Below are positions 26,226 through 35,369 of a stretch of DNA of 64,000 nt, in pieces. The first letter of the stretch is position 1. Every line of letters starts with the position of its first letter. Location: positions 219,087 to 283,086 of the forward strand of contig JAOACE010000009.1 in the NCBI GenBank assembly GCA_026418015.1. Reading direction: 5' to 3'. A model generated the notes under the pieces. The model was not told the origin of the DNA. It did no database searches and worked only from the letters and a program-made list of their open reading frames with translations. The stretch is from Leptospiraceae bacterium (GTDB lineage: Bacteria > Spirochaetota > Leptospiria > Leptospirales > Leptonemataceae). Both the position numbers and the translations under genes were made by a program.

Positions 26226-26651
26226 ATGGAAGATAAAAACGATAAAGTTGTTCGATTTAGTATTTCTCTACCGGATGAACTACTAAAAATCATGGATAAT
26301 AATTTTATTCATAGAGGATATGCTTCGCGTTCTGAATTTATACGTGATCTGATCCGAGAAAAGATTGTCTCCGAAAAATGGGCGGATTCGAACGAACAAG
26401 TATTTGGTGTAATTTCAATCATTTATAATCATCACCTATCCGATTTATCCGAAAAGATGATCCATATCCAGCATAACAATCTTGTCAATGTTTTATGCAA
26501 CCTTCACATGCATGTAAACCAAGAAGATTGTTTAGAAGTGATTGTACTAAAAGGATCTGCAAAAGAAATTCAAAAAATCAATTTGGAAATATCAGGAATT
26601 AAAGGCATAAAGTTTTCCGAATTGACAAAGATTGCTCTACCAGAAAAATAA
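26226..26651 (+). CDS. nikR: Nickel-responsive regulator NikR
   Basis: The 141-residue protein has an N-terminal ribbon-helix-helix (VVRFSISLPDELLKIMD, YASRSEFIRDLIRE). The C-terminal ACT-like nickel domain has the ligand pattern HHL...HIQHN...LHMHV...EDCLE (the His-His-His-Cys set). NikR binds Ni(II) and represses nickel uptake or urease genes. No nickel transporter lies adjacent, so its target is elsewhere, unless it is the small membrane gene directly after it. It has no clear Shine-Dalgarno. Confidence 0.93.
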   Translation: MEDKNDKVVRFSISLPDELLKIMDNNFIHRGYASRSEFIRDLIREKIVSEKWADSNEQVFGVISIIYNHHLSDLSEKMIHIQHNNLVNVLCNLHMHVNQEDCLEVIVLKGSAKEIQKINLEISGIKGIKFSELTKIALPEK

Positions 26652-26660
26652 AAGTATTCT

Positions 26661-26912
26661 ATGATAAGCTGGACAACCATTTTTCTATTGTTGGGTATTT
26701 TTCTCTTTGTAGGGTTGATCATTCTTTATTTTTCCGTAGATACTTCCTCCCCTCAACAGAAAAACAAAAACACAATAAAAAATCCACAACCACAAAAACT
26801 AACCAAGCAAGAAACCAAAGAAATCTTGGAAAATACCAAAGAAATCGTAAAAGAAAATCCACAATTATCCGCAGAAGCCATCAGAAAATGGCTAAACCAA
26901 GACAAAAATTAA
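26661..26912 (+). CDS. Small single-pass membrane protein with FliF-C-terminus-like motif
   Basis: The 83-residue protein has an N-terminal transmembrane helix (IFLLLGIFLFVGLIILYF), a Lys/Pro/Asn-rich linker and the C-terminal helix ENPQLSAEAIRKWLNQ. From memory this tail is close to the FliG-binding end of FliF (NPE-x-A-A-x-x-I-R-x-WL). It starts 9 bp after nikR and its stop overlaps the convergent DUF2103 gene by 4 bp. A link to the flagellar switch is inference from the motif only. Confidence 0.6.
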   Translation: MISWTTIFLLLGIFLFVGLIILYFSVDTSSPQQKNKNTIKNPQPQKLTKQETKEILENTKEIVKENPQLSAEAIRKWLNQDKN

Positions 26913-27199
26913 TTCTTGTATTTTTCTTGCTGGATGTATTCTTCGAGTATGGCTATATCTTCGATAACTACAAAGCATTCTTGAACCGATGAGCCTTTTT
27001 TTAACAAGATTTTTGTACCTGTCTGTGTAGGATATTGAAACGTAATGCGTAAATCCCCTTTGTTTGCTCTGTTGACTTTTCGGATTACACCAGGAATAAT
27101 TGCTTTGACAGGAAGCTCTTGTGACATTTTATTCAAAAACTTATCAAATCCTTCTAAAATGTGATGTTCTTTTTTGATTTTATTATTTCTATATTTCAT
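26909..27199 (-). CDS. DUF2103 family protein (predicted metal-binding)
   Basis: The 96-residue protein has KKEHHILEGFDKFL, VKAIIPGVIRKV and RITFQYPTQTGTKILLKKGSSVQECFVV, the block pattern I associate with DUF2103. The HH pair near the N-terminus and the single Cys are the putative metal ligands. The function is unknown. It converges on the small membrane gene with a 4-bp overlap. Confidence 0.7.
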   Translation of the reverse strand: MKYRNNKIKKEHHILEGFDKFLNKMSQELPVKAIIPGVIRKVNRANKGDLRITFQYPTQTGTKILLKKGSSVQECFVVIEDIAILEEYIQQEKYKN

Positions 27200-27261
27200 A
27201 GAACAAATTCTTTTACTAAAATAAAATCGACAAATCCAATTTTATAAAATAGGAGTATGAA

Positions 27262-28314
27262 ATGGAATTAGTCTCATCAATACAAAAATATTATGGAGAA
27301 GAAATTCAAAACGTATCGGATCTAAAAACATTAGCATGCTGTACCGTAGATAGTTATCCCAAGCACGTAAAAGATGTATTGCTCCTTATAGAAGAAGAAA
27401 TAAAAAACAAATATTATGGTTGTGGTTCTCCTATTCCCGATGCATTAGATGGTTTAAAAGTATTGGATATTGGTTGTGGTACTGGTAGAGATGTTTACAT
27501 ACTTTCTAAATTAGTGGGCGAAAATGGTTTCGTTTACGGCATCGATATGACAAAACAACAAATCGAGATTGCAGAAAGATATGTTGATGTTCAAACCAAG
27601 CGATTTGGATACAAAAAACCTAATGTAATGTTTATCCACGATTTAATCGAAAATATCGACGAATACTTCGAAGAAAATTCGTTAGATCTAATTATCTCGA
27701 ATTGTGTGTTTAACCTGATTTTCGACAAAGAAATGGTATTAAGTAAAATTTATAAAATTCTTAAAAATGGTGGTGAGTTTTATTTTTCTGATAATTATGC
27801 TGATCGTCGAATACCAGAACATTTAAAAGATCATCCCATTTTATACAATGAATGCATGAGTGGTGCACTCTACAAAAAAGATTTTATTCGCTTAGCAAGA
27901 AAGGTTGGCTTTATGGAACCAAGAGTGATGTCCGAAAATAAAATCAACATCAACAACCCAGAACTAGAAGCTCTTTTAGAAAACATTCAGTTTTATTCTA
28001 TTACTTACCGATTGTGGAAAATCGAAGGATTAGAAGATGCTTGCGAAGATTATGGACATGTTGCCATCTACAAAGGAGGAATTAAAGAATCCCCTTATAA
28101 GTTTATTTTGGATCAAACCCATGTTTTCGAAAAAGGAAAACCAGAACGTGTATGCGGAAATACTGCACTGATGCTTTCTAAAACGCGATTCAAAGATTAT
28201 TTCGAAATCATCGGAGATTTTTCCACCCACTATGGTGAATTTAGTAGCTGTGGAACAACTGTTTCTAATAATGCAAGTACAACAAGTTCAAACTCTTGTG
28301 GATGTTCGGTTTAA
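27262..28314 (+). CDS. arsM: Arsenite S-adenosylmethionine methyltransferase ArsM
   Basis: The 350-residue protein has SAM-binding LKVLDIGCGTGRDVYILSKLVGENG. The ArsM cysteines appear as LACCTV (about 26-27), ISNCVFNL and YNECMSGALY. ArsM methylates As(III) to volatile or less toxic methylarsenicals. The C-terminal extension ends NSCGCSV and has SSCGTT, extra thiols often seen in bacterial ArsM that may bind arsenic. GGAG lies before the ATG. There is no arsR or arsenic efflux gene next to it. Confidence 0.9.
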   Translation: MELVSSIQKYYGEEIQNVSDLKTLACCTVDSYPKHVKDVLLLIEEEIKNKYYGCGSPIPDALDGLKVLDIGCGTGRDVYILSKLVGENGFVYGIDMTKQQIEIAERYVDVQTKRFGYKKPNVMFIHDLIENIDEYFEENSLDLIISNCVFNLIFDKEMVLSKIYKILKNGGEFYFSDNYADRRIPEHLKDHPILYNECMSGALYKKDFIRLARKVGFMEPRVMSENKININNPELEALLENIQFYSITYRLWKIEGLEDACEDYGHVAIYKGGIKESPYKFILDQTHVFEKGKPERVCGNTALMLSKTRFKDYFEIIGDFSTHYGEFSSCGTTVSNNASTTSSNSCGCSV

Positions 28315-28354
28315 AAAAGAGTTGAAAAATAACTTCGATAAGTTTTAATTCATT

Positions 28355-28810
28355 ATGATGCTATCGACAAAAAATAAAAAAGAAATCGAAGCTCTCTATG
28401 ACAAAGATTTTTTTTTGTGGATTACGACCCACATTGATTTACTCAAACAAAAAAAGTGGGACTTAATCGATATAGAACACCTTATTGAGGAATTAGACAG
28501 CATGGGAAAATCCGAAATCTGTTCCCTTGCAAGCTTATTCGGAATTCTTTTTGCTCATCTTTATAAATGGGATCATTTCCCCAAAAGTCGCTCTAAAAGC
28601 TGGATCAACTCCATCGAATATTCCCAAGAAGAAATAAATCGTCTGTTAAACAAACAACCAAGCCTTAAATCAAAGCTAAACGAAGCAATTGAAGATGGTT
28701 GGAGTTATGCAAAAAAAATCCTCATCGACGACACAAACATCGATTATCGACTTCTGCCCAAAGAATGTCCTTACAGCTTCGAAGAAGCAATCAATAGAAA
28801 AATAGAGTAA
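28355..28810 (+). CDS. DUF29 family protein
   Basis: The 151-residue protein matches DUF29: YDKDFFLWI near the start, DIEHLIEELDSMGKSE, HLYKWDHFP, SWINSIEYSQEEI and a C-terminal CPYSFEEAI. The family is small, helical and of unknown function, often multicopy in cyanobacteria. Its stop codon lies just at the first copy of a 32-bp direct repeat. Confidence 0.85.
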   Translation: MMLSTKNKKEIEALYDKDFFLWITTHIDLLKQKKWDLIDIEHLIEELDSMGKSEICSLASLFGILFAHLYKWDHFPKSRSKSWINSIEYSQEEINRLLNKQPSLKSKLNEAIEDGWSYAKKILIDDTNIDYRLLPKECPYSFEEAINRKIE

Positions 28811-28839
28811 ACACTACATTTGGTACTTCGATTTTTGAG
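28808..28839 (+). repeat. 32-bp direct repeat, left copy (fragment of the TdeIII-like nuclease gene)
   Basis: The sequence TAAACACTACATTTGGTACT and the next 12 bases are identical to 30778-30809 inside the nuclease gene, where they encode NTTFGTSIFE. Here they overlap the stop of the DUF29 gene and are not translated. The two copies are 1970 bp apart and bracket the methyltransferase gene. Confidence 0.9.
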
Positions 28840-29009
28840 TAATAAAAAACTTGTAGAAAAGACGATAAATAAAATATATTGCTTTATTTTTTGAGGATAA
28901 AACTTATATAAAAGTATTTAATTTATAATAGCTATTTTAAAGTTTATATTTTTACTTCTTTTTGTGTTTAATAATAATAAAATATATCTCTTAGGTAGGT
29001 TTTAATCTT

Positions 29010-30614
29010 ATGGAACAGAAAACCTTATTTGAAGAAACAGAAAAAAAACTTCTTACAATAAAAGAAGCAAGTATCTGGGCATCTAATTATTTAAACAGTA
29101 AAATTACTGTTTCTAATATATCTTATTTAATTCAGTATGGAAAAATAAAAAAATATGGAAATGGTAGAGAAGTACTAGTCGATATAGATGAATTAAAACA
29201 TTATTATGATTCTTTTTCTATAGAGAAAAAATGGCAAAGTAAATTAGGAAAAGATATTAATTGGCATCTTTCTTTTTCTGAATACAAAGAAGCAGAAAGA
29301 ACAAAACATGTTCACAGATTGCATCCTTATAAAGGTAAATTTATACCCCAATTAGTAGAATATTTCCTTGATTCCCATACAGATGAATTTAAAAAAGAAG
29401 TTTATTTTCGTAAAGGTGATATAATATTAGATCCTTTTTGTGGAAGTGGAACAACATTAGTTCAAGCAAACGAACTTGGAATTCATGCCATCGGAATCGA
29501 TGTTTCTTTTTTTAATACATTAATTTCTAATGTAAAAGTGGAAAAGCATAATATAACTTTAATAGAAGATACAATTCGCAAATTGAACCTGAAATTAAAA
29601 GAATTTCAAAATAATAAGAATAACATTCCTTTTGAAGAACATTTGTTAATAGAACTAACAAAATTTAATAATAGATATTTCCCCACACCTGAATACAAAA
29701 AAAAAGTTTCAGATGGATTAATTAACGAAAATGTATATGCAAAAGAAAAAGAAAAAGAATTTCTAACTATATATAATGAATTAATTCAAAAGTATCAAAT
29801 TAAAATAACACAAGATAAAAACAAAACCTTTTTAGATAAATGGTTTTTAGATCCCGTAAGAAAAGAAATCGATTTCTTAACTGAAGAAATAAATAAAATA
29901 GACAATATTGATGCAAAAAATGTTTTAACTCTTATTTTAAGCAGGACTGCTCGCTCTTGTAGAGCAACAACACATGCAGATCTAGCAACTTTAAAAGAAC
30001 CCGTTTCAACTACCTATTATTGTAAAAAACATAGAAAAATTTGCAAACCTATATTTTCTATAACAAAATGGTGGGAATATTACTCTATAGATACAATAAA
30101 TCGACTAAAAGAATTTGATCAATTAAGGACAGATACAATCCAATTGTGTCTAACTGGTGATAGTAGAACAATGAACATTTACAAAGAAGTTAAAAAGAAA
30201 AATCCAATATTTGCAGAAATGTTATTAACACAAAAGATACAAGGAATATTTTCTAGTCCACCATATATCGGACTTATTGATTATCATGAACAACATGCTT
30301 ATGCTTATGATATATTTGGCTTCGAAAGAAAGGACGAATTAGAAATAGGCCCCCAATTTAAAAAGCAAAGCAAAGAGCAAAAAGAAGCTTATATCAAAGA
30401 TATAGCACAAGTCCTCATAAATTGCAAAAAATATCTGAATGATAATTATGATGTATTTTTGGTTGCTAATGATAAGTTTAATCTTTACCCAAAAATAGCA
30501 GAATTAGCTGGAATGAAAATTATTAAAGAATATAAACGTCCTGTTCTATGTCGAGTAGAAAAAGACAGAGAAAAACCTTATTCAGAATCAATATTTCATT
30601 TAAAAGCGAGATGA
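29010..30614 (+). CDS. DNA methyltransferase of a TdeIII-like type II R-M system with N-terminal HTH
   Basis: The 534-residue protein starts with an excisionase/MerR-like HTH (LLTIKEASIWASNYL, VSNISYLIQYGKIKKYG, about residues 15-65). The methylase has motif I ILDPFCGSGTTLVQA (about 142) and, far downstream, motif IV FSSPPYIGLIDY (about 415), a motif I-before-IV order. It is separated by 3 bp from the following restriction gene, and is therefore its cognate modification enzyme. The HTH could let it repress its own operon, as C-protein-like fusions do; that is inference. TTAGGTAGG upstream is a distant Shine-Dalgarno. Confidence 0.87.
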   Translation: MEQKTLFEETEKKLLTIKEASIWASNYLNSKITVSNISYLIQYGKIKKYGNGREVLVDIDELKHYYDSFSIEKKWQSKLGKDINWHLSFSEYKEAERTKHVHRLHPYKGKFIPQLVEYFLDSHTDEFKKEVYFRKGDIILDPFCGSGTTLVQANELGIHAIGIDVSFFNTLISNVKVEKHNITLIEDTIRKLNLKLKEFQNNKNNIPFEEHLLIELTKFNNRYFPTPEYKKKVSDGLINENVYAKEKEKEFLTIYNELIQKYQIKITQDKNKTFLDKWFLDPVRKEIDFLTEEINKIDNIDAKNVLTLILSRTARSCRATTHADLATLKEPVSTTYYCKKHRKICKPIFSITKWWEYYSIDTINRLKEFDQLRTDTIQLCLTGDSRTMNIYKEVKKKNPIFAEMLLTQKIQGIFSSPPYIGLIDYHEQHAYAYDIFGFERKDELEIGPQFKKQSKEQKEAYIKDIAQVLINCKKYLNDNYDVFLVANDKFNLYPKIAELAGMKIIKEYKRPVLCRVEKDREKPYSESIFHLKAR

Positions 30615-30617
30615 TGA

Positions 30618-31395
30618 ATGGTCCTAACAGAGGAACAAATCAAAAAAATTGAAAATACAATAAAACAGTGTATAAGAAACAAATTTTTAATATATAAACC
30701 AGAAACAAATCATATGCCATTTCATTATCGCTTGCTTGGTCGAGATAGGATGGCATTATTTTCTTTTATTCAATCTTTAAACACTACATTTGGTACTTCG
30801 ATTTTTGAGCCAGTAGCAGAAACCCTTGCAAGTTTAAGATTTCCTTTCGCAAAAAAAACAATTTATAGTAGGAAATACAATTAGCGAACAAGCACAGATA
30901 GAAATCCAACACATAATGAATGAACTAATCACAGGAAGAAAAAATCCCCATAAAATCGAAGAAATCGAAAAAATCAGAAAAGTTGCAACTTCTGGCAAAA
31001 TGAACCTTCTAAAAACTGTTAAAGTAGACCTATGCGTAATAAATAATGACGGTGTTGTTTACTTATTTGACTTAAAAACAGTTAAGCCTAACATAAGCAA
31101 TTTTAAAGATTTTAAAAGAACCCTATTAGAATGGATTGCAATCTATTTATCAAAACATCCAGAGGCAAAAATTCATTCGTATATTGCTATTCCTTATAAT
31201 CCTTATGAGCCAAAACCTTACGAACGATGGACAATAAAAGGAATGTTAGATATTGAACAAGAATTAAAAGTTGCAGAAGAATTCTGGGATTTTTTAGGAG
31301 GAAAAGGTGCTTACTATGAATTACTAAATTGTTTCGAAAGAGTTGGCATAGAACTAAGCTCAGAAATTGATGAATACTTTTCAAAATTTAAATAA
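30618..31395 (+). pseudogene. TdeIII-family type II restriction endonuclease, frameshifted at an A8 run
   Basis: The gene is split in the track into 30618-30884 and 30916-31395. The break is at GC-A8-CAATTT (A run 30851-30858): with seven A the frame reads through FAKKQFIVGNTISEQAQIEI into the second ORF. The joined protein of about 258 residues contains NTTFGTSIFEPVAE, KVDLCVINNDGVVYLFDLKT (a PD-(D/E)XK-like D...D-x-K site) and AIPYNPYEPKPYERWT. These match TdeIII-family nucleases as I remember them; the prototype is from Treponema denticola and is reported to read GGNCC. Off/on switching by slippage, true inactivation and sequencing error are all possible. Confidence 0.85.
30778..30809 (+). 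repeat. 32-bp direct repeat, right copy
   Basis: Identical to 28808-28839 over 32 bases and located inside the coding sequence of the TdeIII-like nuclease (NTTFGTSIFE). Confidence 0.9.
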
Positions 31396-31598
31396 TTCAT
31401 AATAATTAAATAGCATTAAATTATTAATAAAATTTGATAAAAAATATATTAAATAAAAGAGAATTTTTAGCAAAATAAATCAGAAAAAAACAAAAATTAT
31501 ATTGATTAACATAATTTTTGCTTTACAAATATTTTTTCTATGTTATGATATTTGCAACATTTTTAAAAATTTCTTTATATAGGGAGTAGCATTGAATC

Positions 31599-32627
31599 AT
31601 GATAAAATCATCAAAAAAGTATCGATGTCCACTTTGTGGTTCTTTACTTGATCAAAGTCGATATTACGAAATTGTAGGTATATGGGAGGCACGTCAAAAA
31701 TTAGAAAAAACTCTTCAAGATCAGTTAAAAAAACTACAGGAAGAAAAACAGAAACTAATACGCGAGAAAAGGGATATCAAGAATCAGATGAAGAAACAGA
31801 TAGAAAAAGCACAAAAAGAAGCTTTTGAAAAAGGAATCCAAAAAGAAAAAGCGCGGGCGGATCTTCTTTCAAAAATGATTGAGGCTAAAACTAAGGATAT
31901 TCAAAAACTAAACAATAAAATTAAGGAATTACAAGAACAACTTAAAAAAGGCACAACTCCACAAATTGAAGGCTTAAATTTAGAAGAAGAATTAGTCAAA
32001 GAACTCAAAAAAGAATTTCCAGAAGATATAATTGAACATCACGGAAAAACCGGAGATATCCTGCATCGTATTTATTTTAAAAATAATAATATAGGTTTAA
32101 TCTTGTACGAATGTAAAAAAACAACAAAATTTAGCTCTGATTTTATCGATCAAACCAAAAAAGCAATGGCACAAAGAAAAGCTAGTTATGGAGTTCTTGT
32201 TACTACTGCCTTTAAAGAAGGAACTGCTGGATTCTGGGTGGAAAAAGATATTCTTGTTGTTCACCCTTATGGAGCAATATATATTGCAAGAGTTCTACGA
32301 AAATCAATCATAGAAATTCATTCTTTAAAACTCAATCGCACTGAAATAGAAAAACGCTCAAAAGAATTAATGGAATATATTAAAAGTGATGATTTTAAAA
32401 ACAGTGTAGAGGATAGTATTTATCGGACAAGAATTTTATATGATATGTTAAAAAAAGAAATCAAAAACCATCAAAAAATTTGGCAAGATAGATATTTAAA
32501 TTATAAGTTTATACACGATAATATAACCAAACTTGAACTTATAACATCAAATATTTTGAAAGGTTTTACACAAAAAGAAGCAATCGAACATCTGAAATTA
32601 AAACAACTACCCCCTCTCGAAGATTGA
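31599..32627 (+). CDS. DUF2130 family protein (zinc ribbon, coiled coil, PD-(D/E)XK-like nuclease)
   Basis: The 342-residue protein has an N-terminal CPLCGSLL half zinc ribbon, a long coiled coil (about residues 30-120) and a restrictase-like core: KTGDILHRIYF, then LILYECKKTTKFSSDF and AMAQRKASYGVLVTTAF. The order GD...E-C-K-K matches DUF2130, whose members are grouped with RmuC-like nucleases. No mutations of the core acidic/lysine residues are seen. It lies 200 bp after the type II nuclease and may be part of the same defence patch. AGGGAGTAG precedes the start. Confidence 0.85.
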   Translation: MIKSSKKYRCPLCGSLLDQSRYYEIVGIWEARQKLEKTLQDQLKKLQEEKQKLIREKRDIKNQMKKQIEKAQKEAFEKGIQKEKARADLLSKMIEAKTKDIQKLNNKIKELQEQLKKGTTPQIEGLNLEEELVKELKKEFPEDIIEHHGKTGDILHRIYFKNNNIGLILYECKKTTKFSSDFIDQTKKAMAQRKASYGVLVTTAFKEGTAGFWVEKDILVVHPYGAIYIARVLRKSIIEIHSLKLNRTEIEKRSKELMEYIKSDDFKNSVEDSIYRTRILYDMLKKEIKNHQKIWQDRYLNYKFIHDNITKLELITSNILKGFTQKEAIEHLKLKQLPPLED

Positions 32628-32699
32628 ATTTTCGAACATTATCCCATCATCTCGCAGCAAAAAATAAACTCGCTAAAAACCATCGCATGATGTTATATT

Positions 32700-33470
32700 T
32701 TATTTATAATATTCCCATATTTTTTTTAGGGCGTGGGATGCTCGTTCGGGAAGATAAATATTTACTTTACTACTAAAAATTGTTTTTGTGGGGTTGATTT
32801 CTATTGTGGGAATCTTTCTATAAATGGCATGGAAAATGGGTTCGTAAATATAAGGGAAAACGCCGGATGTGCCAATCACTAAGTATAAATCAAAACCTTT
32901 GAACAATTCTTTTTGTAATAGGGTTATTTTATCTATGGACAATAGTTCTCCAAAAAGCACGACATCTGGTTTTAAGATGTGATTGCATTGGGGACAATAG
33001 GGAGGTAAAGAGATATTCTTATAGGTTTTTAGTTCTTCTCTATATCCGCAGTGATTACAAACTAAGTGTTTTAGGTTTCCGTGAATTTCGATGACATTTT
33101 TCGATCCAGCATCAATGTGGAAGCCATCAACATTCTGGGTTAATATCCAAAAACGGTGTTTTTCTTTTTCTATTTCCGCAAGAATTTTATGAGCATCGTT
33201 GTAAGTTTTATCTTCGCTTGCTACCACCAATTGTTGAATATATTTCCAAACTAATATAGGATTTTTGTAAAACATTTCTATACTTAATGCATCTTCGATT
33301 GCTAATCCATCTTCGGTGTTTTGGTTTTCGTAAATTCCCCCTACGCCTCTATAAGTTGGTAAACCAGAATCCGCAGAAATCCCCGCTCCTGTAATCACCA
33401 AAATAGAATGGGACTTTTTGATTAAATCTGCTACTTTTTGGTAGGTATTACTGAGTATTTTTGAATCCAT
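32700..33470 (-). CDS. cobB: Sir2-type NAD-dependent protein deacylase (CobB)
   Basis: The 256-residue protein has all sirtuin landmarks: TGAGISADSGLPTYRG (NAD binding), LTQNVDGFHIDAGS, the catalytic histidine in EIHGNL, a four-cysteine zinc site (CNHCGY and CPQCNH) and PDVVLFGE. It removes acyl groups from lysines using NAD. It is a single gene, convergent with the DUF2130 gene. Confidence 0.95.
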   Translation of the reverse strand: MDSKILSNTYQKVADLIKKSHSILVITGAGISADSGLPTYRGVGGIYENQNTEDGLAIEDALSIEMFYKNPILVWKYIQQLVVASEDKTYNDAHKILAEIEKEKHRFWILTQNVDGFHIDAGSKNVIEIHGNLKHLVCNHCGYREELKTYKNISLPPYCPQCNHILKPDVVLFGELLSIDKITLLQKELFKGFDLYLVIGTSGVFPYIYEPIFHAIYRKIPTIEINPTKTIFSSKVNIYLPERASHALKKIWEYYK

Positions 33471-33611
33471 GATTGAATTTCCAATTATTTGTTTTTTTTA
33501 ACATTGCAATCCAAAATTAATTCTTAACAAAAAATTAAATACAAAATTTTTATATTGATGTAATATAATTTTCATAATCGCACGCATAATTTCTAAAAAA
33601 AGGAGAAATTT

Positions 33612-34379
33612 ATGCACAACACAATAGTAAAAGAAAGACAATTAGAAGTGCGGTTAGCGGAAGATCAATACGAAATTGAGCAAACCCTCGCATTACGATA
33701 CGAAGTGTTCAACAAAGAATTGGGGGAAGGATTACCAGAATCCCACGATACCAAAAAGGATCGAGACGAATACGATTTATATTGCGATCATCTGATTGTG
33801 ATTGATCATGCCAATAACGATAAAATTGTTGGAACATACAGAATTTTAAGACGTTCTATTGCGAAACAATACATTGGTTTTTATTCCGAAACAGAATTTA
33901 ACTTAACAAAAATTTACAAATTAAACGACGAAGTAGCAGAAATTGGTCGTAGTTGTGTCCATCAAGATTATCGTGATGGTTCTGTGATTACTCTTCTTTG
34001 GTCTGGACTTGCTTGGTACATAAAAAATTATCAAGTTCGTTATCTAATGGGTTGTGGTTCCTTTCATACTTCGGATCCGATAGCAATTTCGAAAGCTTAT
34101 GCATATTTTAGAGAAAAAAACTATCTCGTAGGGGATGATTTACGCGTTGAGCCCTTAGCACATAAACGATTAGCAGGATTTGATCCAAATTTTCAGATTG
34201 ATGATTTAAGAGAAGGGATGAAAGTAATTCCTCCATTGATTGTTGGTTATATAAAATTTGGATCATTAATTGGTGGCGAACCTGCTTATGATGAGATTTT
34301 TGGTACTACGGATTTTTTTATCTTTTTTGATGTAACTAAAATCACCAATCGTTATGGAGAAAAATTTTTGAACAAATAA
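33612..34379 (+). CDS. OlsB-like N-acyltransferase (GNAT/hemolysin family)
   Basis: The 255-residue GNAT-fold protein has LALRYEVFNKELGE, YDLYCDHLIVID, VGTYRILR and EIGRSCVHQDYRDG, the block pattern of OlsB/ornithine N-acyltransferases and related hemolysin-annotated acyltransferases. It would transfer a 3-hydroxyacyl chain from ACP to an amino acid such as ornithine. The next gene, 9 bp away, is a fatty acid desaturase-fold enzyme, so the pair may make and modify an aminolipid. AAAAGGAG lies before the start. Confidence 0.82.
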   Translation: MHNTIVKERQLEVRLAEDQYEIEQTLALRYEVFNKELGEGLPESHDTKKDRDEYDLYCDHLIVIDHANNDKIVGTYRILRRSIAKQYIGFYSETEFNLTKIYKLNDEVAEIGRSCVHQDYRDGSVITLLWSGLAWYIKNYQVRYLMGCGSFHTSDPIAISKAYAYFREKNYLVGDDLRVEPLAHKRLAGFDPNFQIDDLREGMKVIPPLIVGYIKFGSLIGGEPAYDEIFGTTDFFIFFDVTKITNRYGEKFLNK

Positions 34380-34388
34380 TAAAAAACT

Positions 34389-35288
34389 ATGAAGGCAAAA
34401 AATTCCTATTATAATGTTTTGAATTTTTTTATTGCAAGTTTTTATATAATCATTTTTAGTTGGGTATATTTTTATGTTCCTCTATCGCTAAAAGACAGCC
34501 AATGGATTTATTTTATCCCTCTTGCAGGTTTACTTACTTATCCATTGTGGATATTGATTCACGAAGCAATTCACCAAACCTTATTCTCCAACAAAAAATG
34601 GAACGATCTGATGGGGAAAATTCTTTGCCTTTATTTTGGTGCACCTTTTCGAATTGTGCAAGCAGGTCATCTTTTACACCACGGTTATAACAGAACAAAA
34701 GAAGACATCAACGATGTTTATAATCCCAAAGAACAAAACAAATTTGTCGCGGCAATCAAATATTATTACTGGTTGATTCTTGGTCTTTATGTAGCAGAAT
34801 TTTTTAGCAATTTTATCTGGATTTTGCCACAAAAAGCATTTTATCGTTTAAAAGAATATTTTAAATCCCGCTCTTCGATAAAATTCAACTTGATTTCGTT
34901 TTTGATCTTAAAAATCAACGAAGTGCGAATAGAAGGATTCATAAACACAATCTTCTATGCATTTATTTTTTATCTCTATGGCGAAAAGTTTTATGTATTC
35001 GTTTTGTTCTTACTCGTTCGTGGATTTATTATTTCGTTGATGGACAATGTATTTCATTATGGTACACCTGTTAATCTACTGATTTCTGGGTATAACTTAA
35101 AAATACCCAGAATTTTTCAGTATATTTTGATGAACGGAAACTTTCATGGATTACACCACGAAAAGCCTAAAATTCCTTGGTACAATTTAGAAAAAGAATT
35201 TATAAAATTAAATAAACAATTCGATGGTCCTCTCCTCCCCCAAATATTTCGACAATTCAAAGGACCAAAACCAGTAGATACTTTATAG
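34389..35288 (+). CDS. Fatty acid desaturase-fold membrane enzyme
   Basis: The 299-residue membrane protein has three histidine boxes: LIHEAIHQTLF, GHLLHHGYN and NFHGLHHEKPKIPW. These ligate a di-iron centre in the desaturase/hydroxylase superfamily. Four or more hydrophobic segments are visible. It is cotranscribed with the OlsB-like acyltransferase, so a lipid-modifying role (desaturase or hydroxylase) is likely. The exact reaction is not predictable. Confidence 0.85.
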   Translation: MKAKNSYYNVLNFFIASFYIIIFSWVYFYVPLSLKDSQWIYFIPLAGLLTYPLWILIHEAIHQTLFSNKKWNDLMGKILCLYFGAPFRIVQAGHLLHHGYNRTKEDINDVYNPKEQNKFVAAIKYYYWLILGLYVAEFFSNFIWILPQKAFYRLKEYFKSRSSIKFNLISFLILKINEVRIEGFINTIFYAFIFYLYGEKFYVFVLFLLVRGFIISLMDNVFHYGTPVNLLISGYNLKIPRIFQYILMNGNFHGLHHEKPKIPWYNLEKEFIKLNKQFDGPLLPQIFRQFKGPKPVDTL

Positions 35289-35309
35289 CCCTTATTGGGC
35301 TATCATTTT
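35285..35309 (+). terminator. Rho-independent terminator overlapping the desaturase stop codon
   Basis: ATAGCCC-TTATT-GGGCTAT is a 7-bp perfect stem followed by CATTTTCT. The stop codon TAG is inside the left arm. The U-run is short, so efficiency is uncertain. Confidence 0.6.
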
Positions 35310-35369
35310 CTCTTGAACAATTTTTGTTTACAATAACAAAAATTCAAAAAAGTTTACTCTATCTTTTTT

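Noticed and set aside
26226-26651. NikR as a CopG-type antitoxin
   Set aside because: The C-terminal His/His/His/Cys nickel-site pattern and length match NikR, and no toxin gene is adjacent.
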